Numbered from the stretch's first letter, positions 18,605-26,810 are shown. The stretch is DNA of 64,000 bases from Blautia sp. SC05B48 (GCF_005848555.1 NZ_CP040518.1:805001-869000); one strand, 5' to 3'. A program made the numbers and translations. Notes: generated from the sequence alone by a model not told the origin.

Positions 18605-19801
18605 TCAAGAATAAAATTCCTTACGCTTATATTTTTCCCGGTACTGCCTGGGAGTCATTTTCATATATTCTTTAAATACACTGCCAAAATGACTCTGGGA
18701 ATTGAAGCATACATAATCACTGATCTCTGACAGGGTCGCATCGGAATATTTCAGGAGATTGGCAGCTCTTTCTACACGAAATTTCCGGATATAATCCACG
18801 ATCTTCTCTCCCGTATCCTGCCGGAAGCTTCTGGAAAGGTGACCCGGGCTGATCCCGATAGCCTCTGCGATATCCTCAAGATATATCTTATGGTGATAAT
18901 TCCGGGAAATATAATCCTTGCACTGCTCTGTATAGCTGGAAAAGCTTCTTGTTTTTCTGGTGTCAGCTACCAGCTTTGTAAATTTATAAAAGCATCTTTG
19001 GTTCAGTTCGATCATTTCTTCCATAGTCCGGCATTGATCGATCTGATTAATGAAATGATCACTGAGACGATATGCATCTGCCGGCGAAACTCCTCCTGAT
19101 ATAGCTTCTCTTGTTGCCAGTGTAGTTGTCACAATAGCCAGATTCCTCTGATGATTAAAATGTTTTCTGGAAAGGATCCCTCCTTTTTCCAAAAGTGCCG
19201 TGGCTCGTTCATTAACCTCTTCCACATTTCCTTCACGTATGCTATCCAGTACATATCGTTCTTCCATATATGTATGATGGTAGGCTGCCGCATCCGAGTC
19301 GTCCAGTTCAATGCGAACTGTTTCCCCCTCCTCCCAAGCTTCTTTTTCCTCGATGAGATTATTTTTTTCCATAAGATCGTCCGGCTGAATATCCTTTCCC
19401 TCCAAAAGCTCATACAGAAAACTTACGAAATTCAACATTCGGTTCAGTGTCATTTTGTCCGGATGGCGTTCTTCCTTCATTGACATGTGATATTTCTTAT
19501 AAAACTGATGTATTTCCACATAGCTGAGCTCTTCTGCACATACCGGACCTGACAGATAGAAATCCTGGCCGCTCTGAACACAAAAGAAATAAATTTTATC
19601 AAAAGCCTTATAAATAGTCGGTACATTCTGTTCTTTTGTCTGGCAGATCAGGGACCGGCGCAAGTCCTCTGATACAGTCAGCGGATTCTGTTTTTCGGGA
19701 AAAACCCCAAGACTCCGGATATTTTCTCCTGCTTCATCTGCATAAAAAATGGGAATTCCCCACAGGCTTTCCAGTTTTCTCAACAATGTATGTTCTACCA
19801 T
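18605..19801 (-). CDS. AraC-family transcriptional regulator
   Basis: A 398-residue regulator. The C-terminal 100 residues hold two helix-turn-helix motifs (IYLEDIAEAIGISPGHLSRSFRQDTG and LSEISDYVCFNSQSHFGSVFKEYMKMTPRQYREKY), the AraC/XylS signature. The N-terminal 280 residues show a PocR-like sensory look (YFFCVQSGQDFYLSGPVCAEE) and a helical dimerisation segment. It lies 200 bp upstream of the GPH transporter on the same strand and is the likely local regulator of the glycoside operon. Confidence 0.92.
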   Translation of the reverse strand: MVEHTLLRKLESLWGIPIFYADEAGENIRSLGVFPEKQNPLTVSEDLRRSLICQTKEQNVPTIYKAFDKIYFFCVQSGQDFYLSGPVCAEELSYVEIHQFYKKYHMSMKEERHPDKMTLNRMLNFVSFLYELLEGKDIQPDDLMEKNNLIEEKEAWEEGETVRIELDDSDAAAYHHTYMEERYVLDSIREGNVEEVNERATALLEKGGILSRKHFNHQRNLAIVTTTLATREAISGGVSPADAYRLSDHFINQIDQCRTMEEMIELNQRCFYKFTKLVADTRKTRSFSSYTEQCKDYISRNYHHKIYLEDIAEAIGISPGHLSRSFRQDTGEKIVDYIRKFRVERAANLLKYSDATLSEISDYVCFNSQSHFGSVFKEYMKMTPRQYREKYKRKEFYS

Positions 19802-20007
19802 GTCAACATCCTTTCATCTATAATATCGGGCTGTTATTGGAATAAATTATATGTTTTTTTTCTTCCATGAGCAAGTCCCCAACCCTGCTTATTGCTTTTC
19901 ACAACTTCGCAGGAAACTTACTTGATTCGGTTAAAAAGGCTTGCGGCTTTTTTCGGGGGAGAGTATGCTTGTAGTATCATAAATAAGAGAAACAAGGGGA
20001 TTTTCCT

Positions 20008-20703
20008 ATGAAAATATGTGGATTTAACAAAACAACCCTGCTGGATTATCCGGGAAGGGTAGCCTGTACCATATTCTTAGGCGGCTGCAATTTCCGCTGC
20101 CCATTCTGCCAGAACGGAGCTCTTGTCGTGGAGCCTGATAACCAGCCTGAATATTCCCAGGAGGAAATCCTGGCTTTTCTGAAAAAAAGAAAGGGGATCC
20201 TGGATGGCGTCTGCATTTCCGGCGGTGAACCCACGCTTGCCCCGGAACTGCCGGAATTTCTCGGCAGGATCAGGGAGCTGGGCTATGATGTAAAGCTCGA
20301 TACCAACGGTTCCCGCCCCTCCGTGGTAAAAGATCTCGCAGCAGCTGACCTGATCAACAAGGTTGCCATGGATATCAAAGCCTGTCCTTCCAACTATCAT
20401 GCGCTTACCGGTGTACATGCTGATCTGGATGGGATCCGGGAAACTGCCGGATGGCTGCTGGAGGGACACCTTGATTATGAATTTCGTACAACGGTTGTGA
20501 AGGAACTTCATTCTGAAAAAGATTTTCAGGAGATCAGCCGATGGTTAAGCGGTGCAAAAGCTTATTATCTCCAGGCTTATCGGGATTCCGACGGAGTTCT
20601 GATGCCGGGATTCTCTGCCTGCTCCGAGAAAGAAATGATAAACTACCGGGATATCCTGTCTCAGACGATCCCGGTAGTAGAAATTCGTGGTATGGAGCTG
20701 TGA
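20008..20703 (+). CDS. Radical SAM activating protein, anaerobic NrdG-like
   Basis: A 231-residue radical SAM enzyme. GGCNFRCPFCQN is the CxxxCxxC cluster loop binding [4Fe-4S] and SAM; SGGEPTL is the SAM contact motif; KLDTNGSRPSVV and AMDIKACPSNY follow. It matches the NrdG2-type activases of anaerobic ribonucleotide reductase, which generate a glycyl radical. No nrdD lies nearby, so the partner is elsewhere or it activates another glycyl-radical enzyme. The start has AAGGGG upstream. Neighbours suggest a single-gene unit. Confidence 0.88.
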   Translation: MKICGFNKTTLLDYPGRVACTIFLGGCNFRCPFCQNGALVVEPDNQPEYSQEEILAFLKKRKGILDGVCISGGEPTLAPELPEFLGRIRELGYDVKLDTNGSRPSVVKDLAAADLINKVAMDIKACPSNYHALTGVHADLDGIRETAGWLLEGHLDYEFRTTVVKELHSEKDFQEISRWLSGAKAYYLQAYRDSDGVLMPGFSACSEKEMINYRDILSQTIPVVEIRGMEL

Positions 20704-20758
20704 TCTGCGGATTTGCAAAACTGTTTGCTTATCTGCATGGATGCTGAAATTTTTCTGA

Positions 20759-21871
20759 TCAGATGTTAATAAAACAGTACCAGTATCCTCCCTTTCCGCC
20801 TGGGATATGAATATCCGGACATTCCTTAAAGTAGGGAAAGCCAAACATATTGGCCATAAACCGTTCCTGCTGGCTGTATCCTCCGGGCACACCCAGTATG
20901 TACTGTCCCTGATGATTTCTGCACAGCAGAAGATGGCCGAAATTCTGATATCCGTACATGACAAAACGGTTGCTGCAGAAGCAGCCGTTTTGTCTGCATA
21001 AGGCACTGCAGTCCGATGGTCTGATCTTGCGACAGTCTGTGAAATAGCCGTCGTTAAACGGATCATCACAGGGTATTCCCGGAAGTGGACGAGATGGCTC
21101 AGGTCGCGATGGTTCCGGCGGATGCGGTGATGGCTGGCCTGGCCGCGGTGGTTCCGGCGGATGCGGTGATGGCTGGCCTGGCTGCGGTGGTTCCGGCGGA
21201 TGCGGTGATGGCTGGCCTGGCCGCGGTGATTCCGGCGGATGCGGACCGGGAGCCTGATATGAATTTCCGGTTTCCGATGCCTTCAATACCTCCTCCTGAA
21301 CTTCCTCTACCGTCATGATCCTGTCTGACTTCTTCTGATATTCCTGCACTTCTGGCAAGGTTCCGTCTTTTTGATTTTCTTCCTCCTTTTCTCCCCGCTC
21401 TCTGCCTTTTTTCTCCGCTGCCTTCTGATATTCCGTTCCTGTTTTCTCCGCTTCCTTCCGAGGTTCCGTTTCTTTTTTCTTCCACTCGCGGAAATTCTCC
21501 GGCCGTATCGGCTGATCATCCCATTCTGTTCCCCAGAATCCGCCGGCATCGGAGATCAGAAGCAGTCCTCCAAGCTCCTGAAGACTTTTTCCCATGCCTC
21601 CAATATCCCCTGTATCCGTCTCCAGCGCGCACTCGATCCGCTCCTGCCCGGTAACACAGCTTCCGATCAAAATACCATCCATCAGCCCTTCCCGCCGCAC
21701 AAACCCATACACTTTGCACCGACTTCCAGGCTCCAGTCCAACACAACGCAAATGAACCTCCACACGGCATTTCCTATCTCTGGCCTCCACCCTCACATAA
21801 CCGCTGCTGCCGTCTTTTTTTCCTTTCCGATACTCGTACACATACGCAACAAAACGCTGATATCCAGCCAA
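20759..21871 (-). CDS. Hypothetical protein with proline-rich repeat linker
   Basis: A 370-residue protein not assigned to a named family here. The N-terminal 120 residues form a strand-rich domain (RFVAYVYEYRKGKKDGSSGYVRVEARDRK... GFVRREG), followed by a charged Glu/Lys linker, then PHPPEPP-type repeats of 13 residues (about 225-275). The C-terminal domain has conserved-looking FNDGYFTDCRKIRPSDC, GHLLLCRNHQGQYILGVPGGYSQQERFMANMFGFPYFKECPD. The same two-domain layout with a variable linker is familiar from Lachnospiraceae hypotheticals. It starts with TTG at 21871, with GGAGG eight bases upstream. It has no signal peptide and is probably cytoplasmic or spore-associated. Confidence 0.75.
   Translation of the reverse strand: MAGYQRFVAYVYEYRKGKKDGSSGYVRVEARDRKCRVEVHLRCVGLEPGSRCKVYGFVRREGLMDGILIGSCVTGQERIECALETDTGDIGGMGKSLQELGGLLLISDAGGFWGTEWDDQPIRPENFREWKKKETEPRKEAEKTGTEYQKAAEKKGRERGEKEEENQKDGTLPEVQEYQKKSDRIMTVEEVQEEVLKASETGNSYQAPGPHPPESPRPGQPSPHPPEPPQPGQPSPHPPEPPRPGQPSPHPPEPSRPEPSRPLPGIPCDDPFNDGYFTDCRKIRPSDCSALCRQNGCFCSNRFVMYGYQNFGHLLLCRNHQGQYILGVPGGYSQQERFMANMFGFPYFKECPDIHIPGGKGGYWYCFINI
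21085..21240. repeat. 39-bp in-frame tandem repeat
   Basis: About three and a half copies of a 39-bp unit encoding PHPPEP(P/S)(R/Q)PGQPS on the minus strand. Copies are almost identical at the DNA level, which indicates recent slippage expansion and probable length variation between strains. Confidence 0.9.
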
Positions 21872-21966
21872 CGCACGTCCCTCCGGTATTTCGGTTTCGT
21901 TAATATATATGAAGTTTAAGAGAAATCATTCCATCAACGTGAAAAAGCTCCAGGATGTACAAACGC

Positions 21967-22012
21967 AAAAAAAGAATCCCTCAACCAAGGGATTCTCAAG
22001 CTGTTAGTCGAA
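21967..22012. repeat. 46-bp direct repeat, distal copy (candidate att site)
   Basis: This block is essentially identical to 22685-22730. It carries the tRNA-Pro terminator hairpin (GAATCCCT with AGGGATTC) plus the last four tRNA bases (TTCG on the minus strand), but here no tRNA follows. It lies just upstream of the proline-rich hypothetical gene. The two copies bracket 672 bp holding the toxin-antitoxin locus. Confidence 0.85.
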
Positions 22013-22135
22013 AAATACGGCTATACCAGAATCGGTACATCAACACAGAATATCAACAGACAGGTGCGAAATTAAAATATGCGGAAAATTTTCGCTTTTG
22101 TCAAAAAAGCATTACTATCTTAGAACATTTTGCGC
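22013..22135. other. Left part of the direct-repeat-bounded segment, no clear gene
   Basis: The plus strand has an open tail (reading VEKYGYTRIGTSTQNINRQVRN, then stop at 22079) without a start codon or ribosome site. It could be a decayed coding end. Nothing else is recognisable here. Confidence 0.3.
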
Positions 22136-22164
22136 TTGTCAGGGTTCTCCGTATATGCTACACT
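22136..22164 (+). promoter_or_regulatory. Promoter of the toxin mRNA
   Basis: TTGTCA (22136-22141), 17-bp spacer and TACACT (22159-22164). A start near 22171 gives a leader of about 58 nt before the toxin start, containing TACAGGGTGG, which is repeated in the 3' region. Confidence 0.75.
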
Positions 22165-22228
22165 GTACAGGAACAATCGTGTTACAGGGTGGCTGACCTC
22201 TAGTCCAAAAAGGATGGAGGTGGTGCTG

Positions 22229-22321
22229 ATGAACGACAACCATTTTGACTTCAAAGATCTTATGGCTTTTGGCATGTTCATTCTAGCATTGCTTACGTTC
22301 GTATTAACGTTTTGTAAGTAA
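22229..22321 (+). CDS. Small hydrophobic type I toxin (Fst/holin-like peptide)
   Basis: A 30-residue peptide with a polar N-terminus (NDNHFDFKD) and a single membrane helix LMAFGMFILALLTFVLTF ending CK. This layout (short charged start, FGxFILALL-type helix) matches the putative holin-like/Fst-type toxins of Firmicutes type I toxin-antitoxin systems, which act at the membrane. GGAGG lies upstream of ATG 22229. The mRNA ends in a hairpin shared with a convergent antisense RNA. It was found by eye, being too short for standard gene calling. Confidence 0.82.
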   Translation: MNDNHFDFKDLMAFGMFILALLTFVLTFCK

Positions 22322-22332
22322 TTCTTTACATA

Positions 22333-22424
22333 GAAAAACCACCCAAAAACTTTGGCCGAGTACAGGGTGGGATTTTCTAATCTTCTCTTATAAGGTCAAC
22401 CCCTTGTGGGCGGTTGTTCTTTAT
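22333..22424 (-). ncRNA. Antisense antitoxin RNA of the type I system
   Basis: A minus-strand promoter (-10 TATAAT at 22436-22431; -35 TTGAAT at 22459-22454; 17-bp spacer) would start an RNA near 22424. The RNA runs toward the toxin gene and ends at the shared terminator near 22333, giving about 90 nt. It contains the complement of TACAGGGTGG (22361-22370), so it can also pair with the second copy of that sequence in the toxin mRNA leader (22183-22192), next to the ribosome site. This is the tail-to-tail par/Fst arrangement. Confidence 0.75.
22334..22376. terminator. Bidirectional terminator shared by toxin and antitoxin RNAs
   Basis: CCACCC (22339-22344) pairs with GGGTGG (22365-22370). On the plus strand ATTTTCT follows, and on the minus strand TTTTT follows, so the same hairpin can end both convergent transcripts. 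Confidence 0.8.
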
Positions 22425-22430
22425 GTTTGT

Positions 22431-22459
22431 ATTATAGCACTACTATTCAAAGCATTCAA
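22431..22459 (-). promoter_or_regulatory. Promoter of the antitoxin RNA
   Basis: TTGAAT (22459-22454) and TATAAT (22436-22431) on the minus strand with a 17-bp spacer. It is stronger than the toxin promoter by consensus, as expected for an antitoxin in excess. Confidence 0.75.
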
Positions 22460-22684
22460 GAATATTTTCATCTGTAAATATAAAAACCCCCTGGCGATCC
22501 ACGCTCGGGACATTCACCAAAGGCTTTCTCTTAATCTATATTTTATTTCTCGCTTTTCTTTACCTTTTCCCATGTATTACCTTTATCTTTATTTTTTTCC
22601 TGGCAAATGTAGAAGATTCTCCTTTCTTTTCTCATTGAGGTAACACAAGGTAACACAAACCTACGTTCCTTCATTTTTCACAAG
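22460..22684. other. Right part of the direct-repeat-bounded segment, no gene seen
   Basis: AT-rich sequence with pyrimidine runs and a short duplicated GGTAACACAA near 22640-22660. I see no open frame with a ribosome site, no RNA gene and no integrase. Confidence 0.5.
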
Positions 22685-22730
22685 TAAAAAAGAATCCCTC
22701 AACCAAGGGATTCTCAAGCTGTTAGTCGAA
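22685..22730. repeat. 46-bp direct repeat at the tRNA-Pro 3' end (candidate att site), with tRNA terminator
   Basis: This copy overlaps the last bases of tRNA-Pro and includes its terminator: on the minus strand GAATCCCT and AGGGATTC form a hairpin followed by TTTTTT. It is repeated at 21967-22012. Confidence 0.88.
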
Positions 22731-22799
22731 GCGACAGGATTTGAACCTGCGACCTCTGCGTCCCGAACGCAGCGCTCTACCAAACTGAGCCACGCTTCG
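22726..22799 (-). tRNA. tRNA-Pro (anticodon CGG)
   Basis: 74 nt including the A discriminator; CCA is not encoded. The acceptor stem CGAAGCG pairs with CGCTTCG, the D arm GCTC/GAGC carries the AGTTTGGTA loop, the anticodon stem CTGCG/CGCAG encloses TTCGGGA (anticodon CGG) and the T arm is GCAGG-TTCAAAT-CCTGT. It reads proline codon CCG. It is transcribed from a perfect consensus promoter. Confidence 0.96.
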
Positions 22800-22843
22800 T
22801 TATTCTGTTTCAGTTGTTTATGTATTGCTCAACTGCAAGAGCT

Positions 22844-22872
22844 ATTATATTAGAGTTTCTTTACTTTGTCAA
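22844..22872 (-). promoter_or_regulatory. Promoter of tRNA-Pro
   Basis: Minus-strand TTGACA (22872-22867) and TATAAT (22849-22844), both perfect, with a 17-bp spacer, about 45 bp upstream of the tRNA. Confidence 0.9.
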
Positions 22873-22919
22873 TAGAAAAAATTAAAATTTTTCAAAAAAA
22901 TCGAATTTTTTCTTTTTTC

Positions 22920-22955
22920 CTGCTTCGGGCGTGCATTTTCGCAGACCCGAAGCAG
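22920..22955. terminator. Hairpin 3' of the Big_2 surface-protein gene
   Basis: CTGCTTCGGG pairs perfectly with CCCGAAGCAG across a 16-base loop. A TTTT follows on the plus strand; on the minus strand, the direction of the surface-protein transcript, the hairpin is followed by an A-rich run instead. It may be a weak terminator or a 3'-end stabiliser. Confidence 0.5.
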
Positions 22956-23008
22956 TTTTGGGAAAGGTTCTTTATAACATATCAAGTATATTCAGGTGAA
23001 ATATATGC

Positions 23009-26000
23009 TTATTTCACTGTAACTGTTACCTTTTTTGTGATTCCGTTGCTGCTTACATAGATAACAGCTTTTCCTTTTTTCACACCTTTAACAACACCTT
23101 TGCTGCTTACAGTAGCAACTTTTGTGTTGCTGCTTCTGTAGGTGATCTTTGCCTTTGAAGTGGCTGCTGCCTTGATGGCTGTTGTTTTCTTTGCTTTTAC
23201 ACTTACAGCTGTTTTGGATGTGATCTTCAGGCTGCCTTTTTTCACTGTGATCTTGCAGGTTGCTTTGTAGCTTCCGCATTTTACTGTAATTGTAGCTGTT
23301 CCTGCTTTTTTTGCTGTTACTTTTCCGCCTGCGCTTACCACTGCAACGGATTTATTACTGCTTGTATAAGTAACTTTTCCGCTAACGCCTGTTTTTTTCA
23401 CTGTGATCTGGCTTGTTCCACCCACAAATACAGTTTTCGCTGAAGCCGAAGCTTTTACAGACGGCTTCTTAACTGTAATTTTGCAGGTTGCTTTATAATT
23501 TCCGCATTTCGCTGTGATCACAGCTGTTCCTGCCGCCTTTGCAGTTACCTTTCCATTTGCGGCTACAGCTGCAACAGATGGTTTGCTGCTTGTATAGGTT
23601 ACTTTTCCGGTAACACCTGCGGTCGTTGCTTTCAGCGTCACCGTAGCTGGAGATCCTTTTACATAAAGCGTTTTCGATGATACATTTATTTTTACAGATG
23701 GCGTTTTTACAGTAAGCTTGTACTGTGCAGTTTTTCCTGCAGCAGATGTTGCTGTGATCACGGCTGTTCCTGCTGCTTTTGCAGTTACTTTTCCGTTCTC
23801 GTCTACAGATGCAACCGTTTCATTATCGGAAGCGTATGTTACATCCTTGCAATTTTCGCCTGTTGCTTCAAGCTGTCTGGAGCTTCCGACATAAAGAACT
23901 CCTGAATTTTCTTTAAAAGCAATTGTTCCATACACCAGCTGAACAGAAACATCCGCGTGATCATCACTGGAGACTCTTACTGTATAGGTTTCATTTTCCG
24001 GTCTCGCTACAGTAGAATCCAAAGCAACCACTCCATCTGCGGCTACACCATCCTGTACAAGATATGTTGTCTGTGAATCATGTCCGACACCTGTTGTATA
24101 GAAAACAGATACCTTCGGATTTTTGTATTTATCAAGATTTGCAAGCTTTACATGGGTGCTGTCCGTAAATTCCGGAGAAACATCCATCTCTTCTGTTGCC
24201 TGCGGTTTGATATAAATACCATCTGCAAATTCATATACATACGCACCGTCTGACATAATATACGTGATCCTGTTTACGGTTTTTCCTTCAAGACCTGCAT
24301 CTTTTGCAAACGCAGCCTTATATACCTTCACCCACATCTCGTTCATATGACGCATACCATATTTTCCGCCATCTGTTGTTTCCAGGATCATTCCCTGGAT
24401 CCCGGAGTTAACTGCAAAACCAGCATCACTCTTTGTGTCGCGGAGATATTTTGTGCTGGTTTCTTTTACTTTGATCTCATAATCTCCCCAACGAGAAGAT
24501 GTATTGAGTGTTGCCTCCGCATCTGTCACAGTTGCCTTTACATTAAATTTTGTAGCACTGTATGTTCCATCTGCATTCAATGTTTTATACTGCCCAGGCT
24601 CTACCGTCGGAGTACGTCCAAGGGTGATCCCTGCTGCTTCTGTATATGCTCCGCTTTCCGGAAGTTCTCCCGCTTCTGAAAGGATCCGCGCCTCTACATA
24701 CGTTTTTGCATCTGTAGCTACACTAACCTTTTTTACTCCTGCGATCTCATAACCATTTTCTGTCAGATTCTGAACATCTGCATTTCCGAAAGCAGTGCTT
24801 TTTCTGGTTGTGGCAGATGTAACGGAATCATATTTGCGGCTCGTTGCATCTCCTGCATAAAATTCCTCGTATGACAGAGATGCCGTACCGTAAAGTGTTC
24901 CTGTCAGTGCCTGATGTCCATTTGCCGCCTTATAATAAATATCCGTTCCCGGAATTTGTGTATATCCATCCACTGCTCCCTTTACCCAGTAATAGGAAAC
25001 ATTGGAAACCGTGATCGGCTGGCCTGTCAGTGTGATATTTTTTGTCATATCCACATAATTGTCGCTTGAGATCATAACCGTGTAGATTTCATCCCCGGCC
25101 CTGGCTACACTGCTGTCAAAGGTTACCACCCCGTTCTCTGCCGCTGCATGATCTACAACATATGTTGTTTTTTTACCATGGCCCCTTCCTGTTGTATAGT
25201 ATACGGAAACCTTAGGGTTTTCATATTTGTCAAGGTCATCAACTTTAACCTGGGTTGTATTTTCTTTCACAAAAGCCGCCTGTACCTTCATTCCTGCTTC
25301 AGGCTGTTTTTTTACAAGAGGCGCTTTGTCTCCAAACTCATATACATAGGAGCCGTCCGGAGTAATATAAGTCACCTTTGATATTTTTTCCCCGATAAGC
25401 CCGGATCCTGCTGAAAATGCAAGTTCGTAAGGCTGTACCCAGATTTCATAGGTATGACGAAGTCCTACCTTCTTACCGCTGGCAGTTTCAAGGATTACTC
25501 CCAGTGTATTTCCACCTACGGCAAAATCACCCTGTCTGGAATTGCGGAGATATTTTGTGCCGACTTCTTTTACCACCAGCATGTAATCGCCCCAGATCGA
25601 CGGTGCCTGGATCTGGGCAGATGCATCTGTGACCGTTGCCTTTACATCGAATTTTGTTGCACTGTATGTTCCGTCTGTATTCAGTGTTTTATACTGTCCT
25701 GTTTCCTGTGACGGTGCTTCATTCAGCGTAATATCTGCTGCCTCTGTATAGACACCCTTTTTCGGAAGCTTGGAAACAGCTTTCAGCACCTGTGCATCTA
25801 CATAAGTTTCTGCATCCACTGCAACACTTACATTCTTCACACCCTGGATCTGATATCCTGAAGAGGTTACTTCTGTGCTGTCCTCATTGGTAAAAATCTG
25901 ATTTTTACTCGTTGTTGCCGAAGTGATAGCGTCATAGCTCTCCTGAGTGGTATCGCCGGCATAAAATTCCGAATAACTTAAGGTTGTCGTTCCGTACAGC

Positions 26001-26515
26001 TTTCCGGTCAGAGCTGTCTGCCCGTCTGCCGCTTTTACATAAACGCCTGTTGTACCTATCTGTGTATATCCCTCTGCCGGCTGCATGGACCAGAGATATT
26101 TCACTCCTGCAACAGTGATCTCAGAAGCATCCTGAAGGACCTCGCCTGCTTCTGCCATAAATGCTTCTCCATCACCGAATACCTCTTTTGTATCCTCCTG
26201 GATCTGCTCTTCCTCTTCCTGTTGAATCTCTTCTGCTGAAATTTCTGCTACTTCTTCCTGAATAGCTTCTGCATCACTTTCTTCTGGCTCTTCCGACTGA
26301 ATATCAGCTTCACCAACTTCCGGCTGATCCTGGGAAACAGACTCCTGATCCTCGTTCTCTCCTTCTTCCTGTGCTGTCTCTCCTTGTGTCTCTCCTGACA
26401 CGTCACTAAAAACTTCCGCCTCAGACGCCATTGCCGTTACCGGCACTCCTGACGCGATCACCGCTGAGCTCAGTACGAGCGCAGCTGACTTCTTAAAAAG
26501 CTTCCACTTATGCAT
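23009..26515 (-). CDS. Large secreted surface protein: two Tp47-like modules and four Big_2 domains
   Basis: A 1168-residue protein with a signal peptide (about 1-30, ending AMASEA) and an acidic Glu/Gln-rich stretch to about 125. Two homologous modules of about 370 residues follow (each opens YLWSMQPAEGYTQI or YYWVKGAVDGYTQI, then KAA(D/N)GxxALTGxLYGT). They recall Clostridial proteins annotated with penicillin-binding Tp47 domains; that name is from memory. Four bacterial Ig-like (Big_2) domains with GKVTAKAAGTAVIT repeats end the protein. No LPXTG sorting signal or SLH domain is present, so attachment to the wall is unclear. It likely acts outside the cell in adhesion or ligand binding. 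AGGAGG precedes ATG. Confidence 0.85.
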   Translation of the reverse strand: MHKWKLFKKSAALVLSSAVIASGVPVTAMASEAEVFSDVSGETQGETAQEEGENEDQESVSQDQPEVGEADIQSEEPEESDAEAIQEEVAEISAEEIQQEEEEQIQEDTKEVFGDGEAFMAEAGEVLQDASEITVAGVKYLWSMQPAEGYTQIGTTGVYVKAADGQTALTGKLYGTTTLSYSEFYAGDTTQESYDAITSATTSKNQIFTNEDSTEVTSSGYQIQGVKNVSVAVDAETYVDAQVLKAVSKLPKKGVYTEAADITLNEAPSQETGQYKTLNTDGTYSATKFDVKATVTDASAQIQAPSIWGDYMLVVKEVGTKYLRNSRQGDFAVGGNTLGVILETASGKKVGLRHTYEIWVQPYELAFSAGSGLIGEKISKVTYITPDGSYVYEFGDKAPLVKKQPEAGMKVQAAFVKENTTQVKVDDLDKYENPKVSVYYTTGRGHGKKTTYVVDHAAAENGVVTFDSSVARAGDEIYTVMISSDNYVDMTKNITLTGQPITVSNVSYYWVKGAVDGYTQIPGTDIYYKAANGHQALTGTLYGTASLSYEEFYAGDATSRKYDSVTSATTRKSTAFGNADVQNLTENGYEIAGVKKVSVATDAKTYVEARILSEAGELPESGAYTEAAGITLGRTPTVEPGQYKTLNADGTYSATKFNVKATVTDAEATLNTSSRWGDYEIKVKETSTKYLRDTKSDAGFAVNSGIQGMILETTDGGKYGMRHMNEMWVKVYKAAFAKDAGLEGKTVNRITYIMSDGAYVYEFADGIYIKPQATEEMDVSPEFTDSTHVKLANLDKYKNPKVSVFYTTGVGHDSQTTYLVQDGVAADGVVALDSTVARPENETYTVRVSSDDHADVSVQLVYGTIAFKENSGVLYVGSSRQLEATGENCKDVTYASDNETVASVDENGKVTAKAAGTAVITATSAAGKTAQYKLTVKTPSVKINVSSKTLYVKGSPATVTLKATTAGVTGKVTYTSSKPSVAAVAANGKVTAKAAGTAVITAKCGNYKATCKITVKKPSVKASASAKTVFVGGTSQITVKKTGVSGKVTYTSSNKSVAVVSAGGKVTAKKAGTATITVKCGSYKATCKITVKKGSLKITSKTAVSVKAKKTTAIKAAATSKAKITYRSSNTKVATVSSKGVVKGVKKGKAVIYVSSNGITKKVTVTVK

Positions 26516-26619
26516 ACCTGTCCTCCTCTGTGTCTTTTATATTACACAACTTTATACCAGATCATGATCTTACAGCTGCTCTGGTTAATTGAAATTTCTT
26601 CTGCAGGATATTCAACATA

Positions 26620-26673
26620 TATCAGCTTCTGCAGAAGTGCTCTGTCAAGCACACTTTAGTTTGTTTAAACTAA
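26620..26673 (-). promoter_or_regulatory. Candidate promoter and operator of the surface-protein gene
   Basis: On the minus strand TTGACA (26648-26643) is followed after 17-18 bp by CTGATA/TGATAT near 26625-26619. Eight bp upstream of the -35 is the palindrome TTAGTTT-4-AAACTAA (26656-26673), which looks like a regulator site. The rest of the 26516-26810 gap is AT-rich without a gene. Confidence 0.5.
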
Positions 26674-26810
26674 CATATCGTTATTTTATCAATACCGGAA
26701 TTATTTGTCTATACATATCTGGCAAAAAAGCCTCACGGTTATTGTTATTTTTTTCTCAACTAAAAATTGTTTTCAAAATATTTTTGCATTATTATCTGAT
26801 AATTTAAAAT

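Noticed and set aside
22686-22800. Short peptide reading through tRNA-Pro (GFEPATSAS-like)
   Set aside because: This is the familiar false translation of a tRNA gene on the opposite strand.
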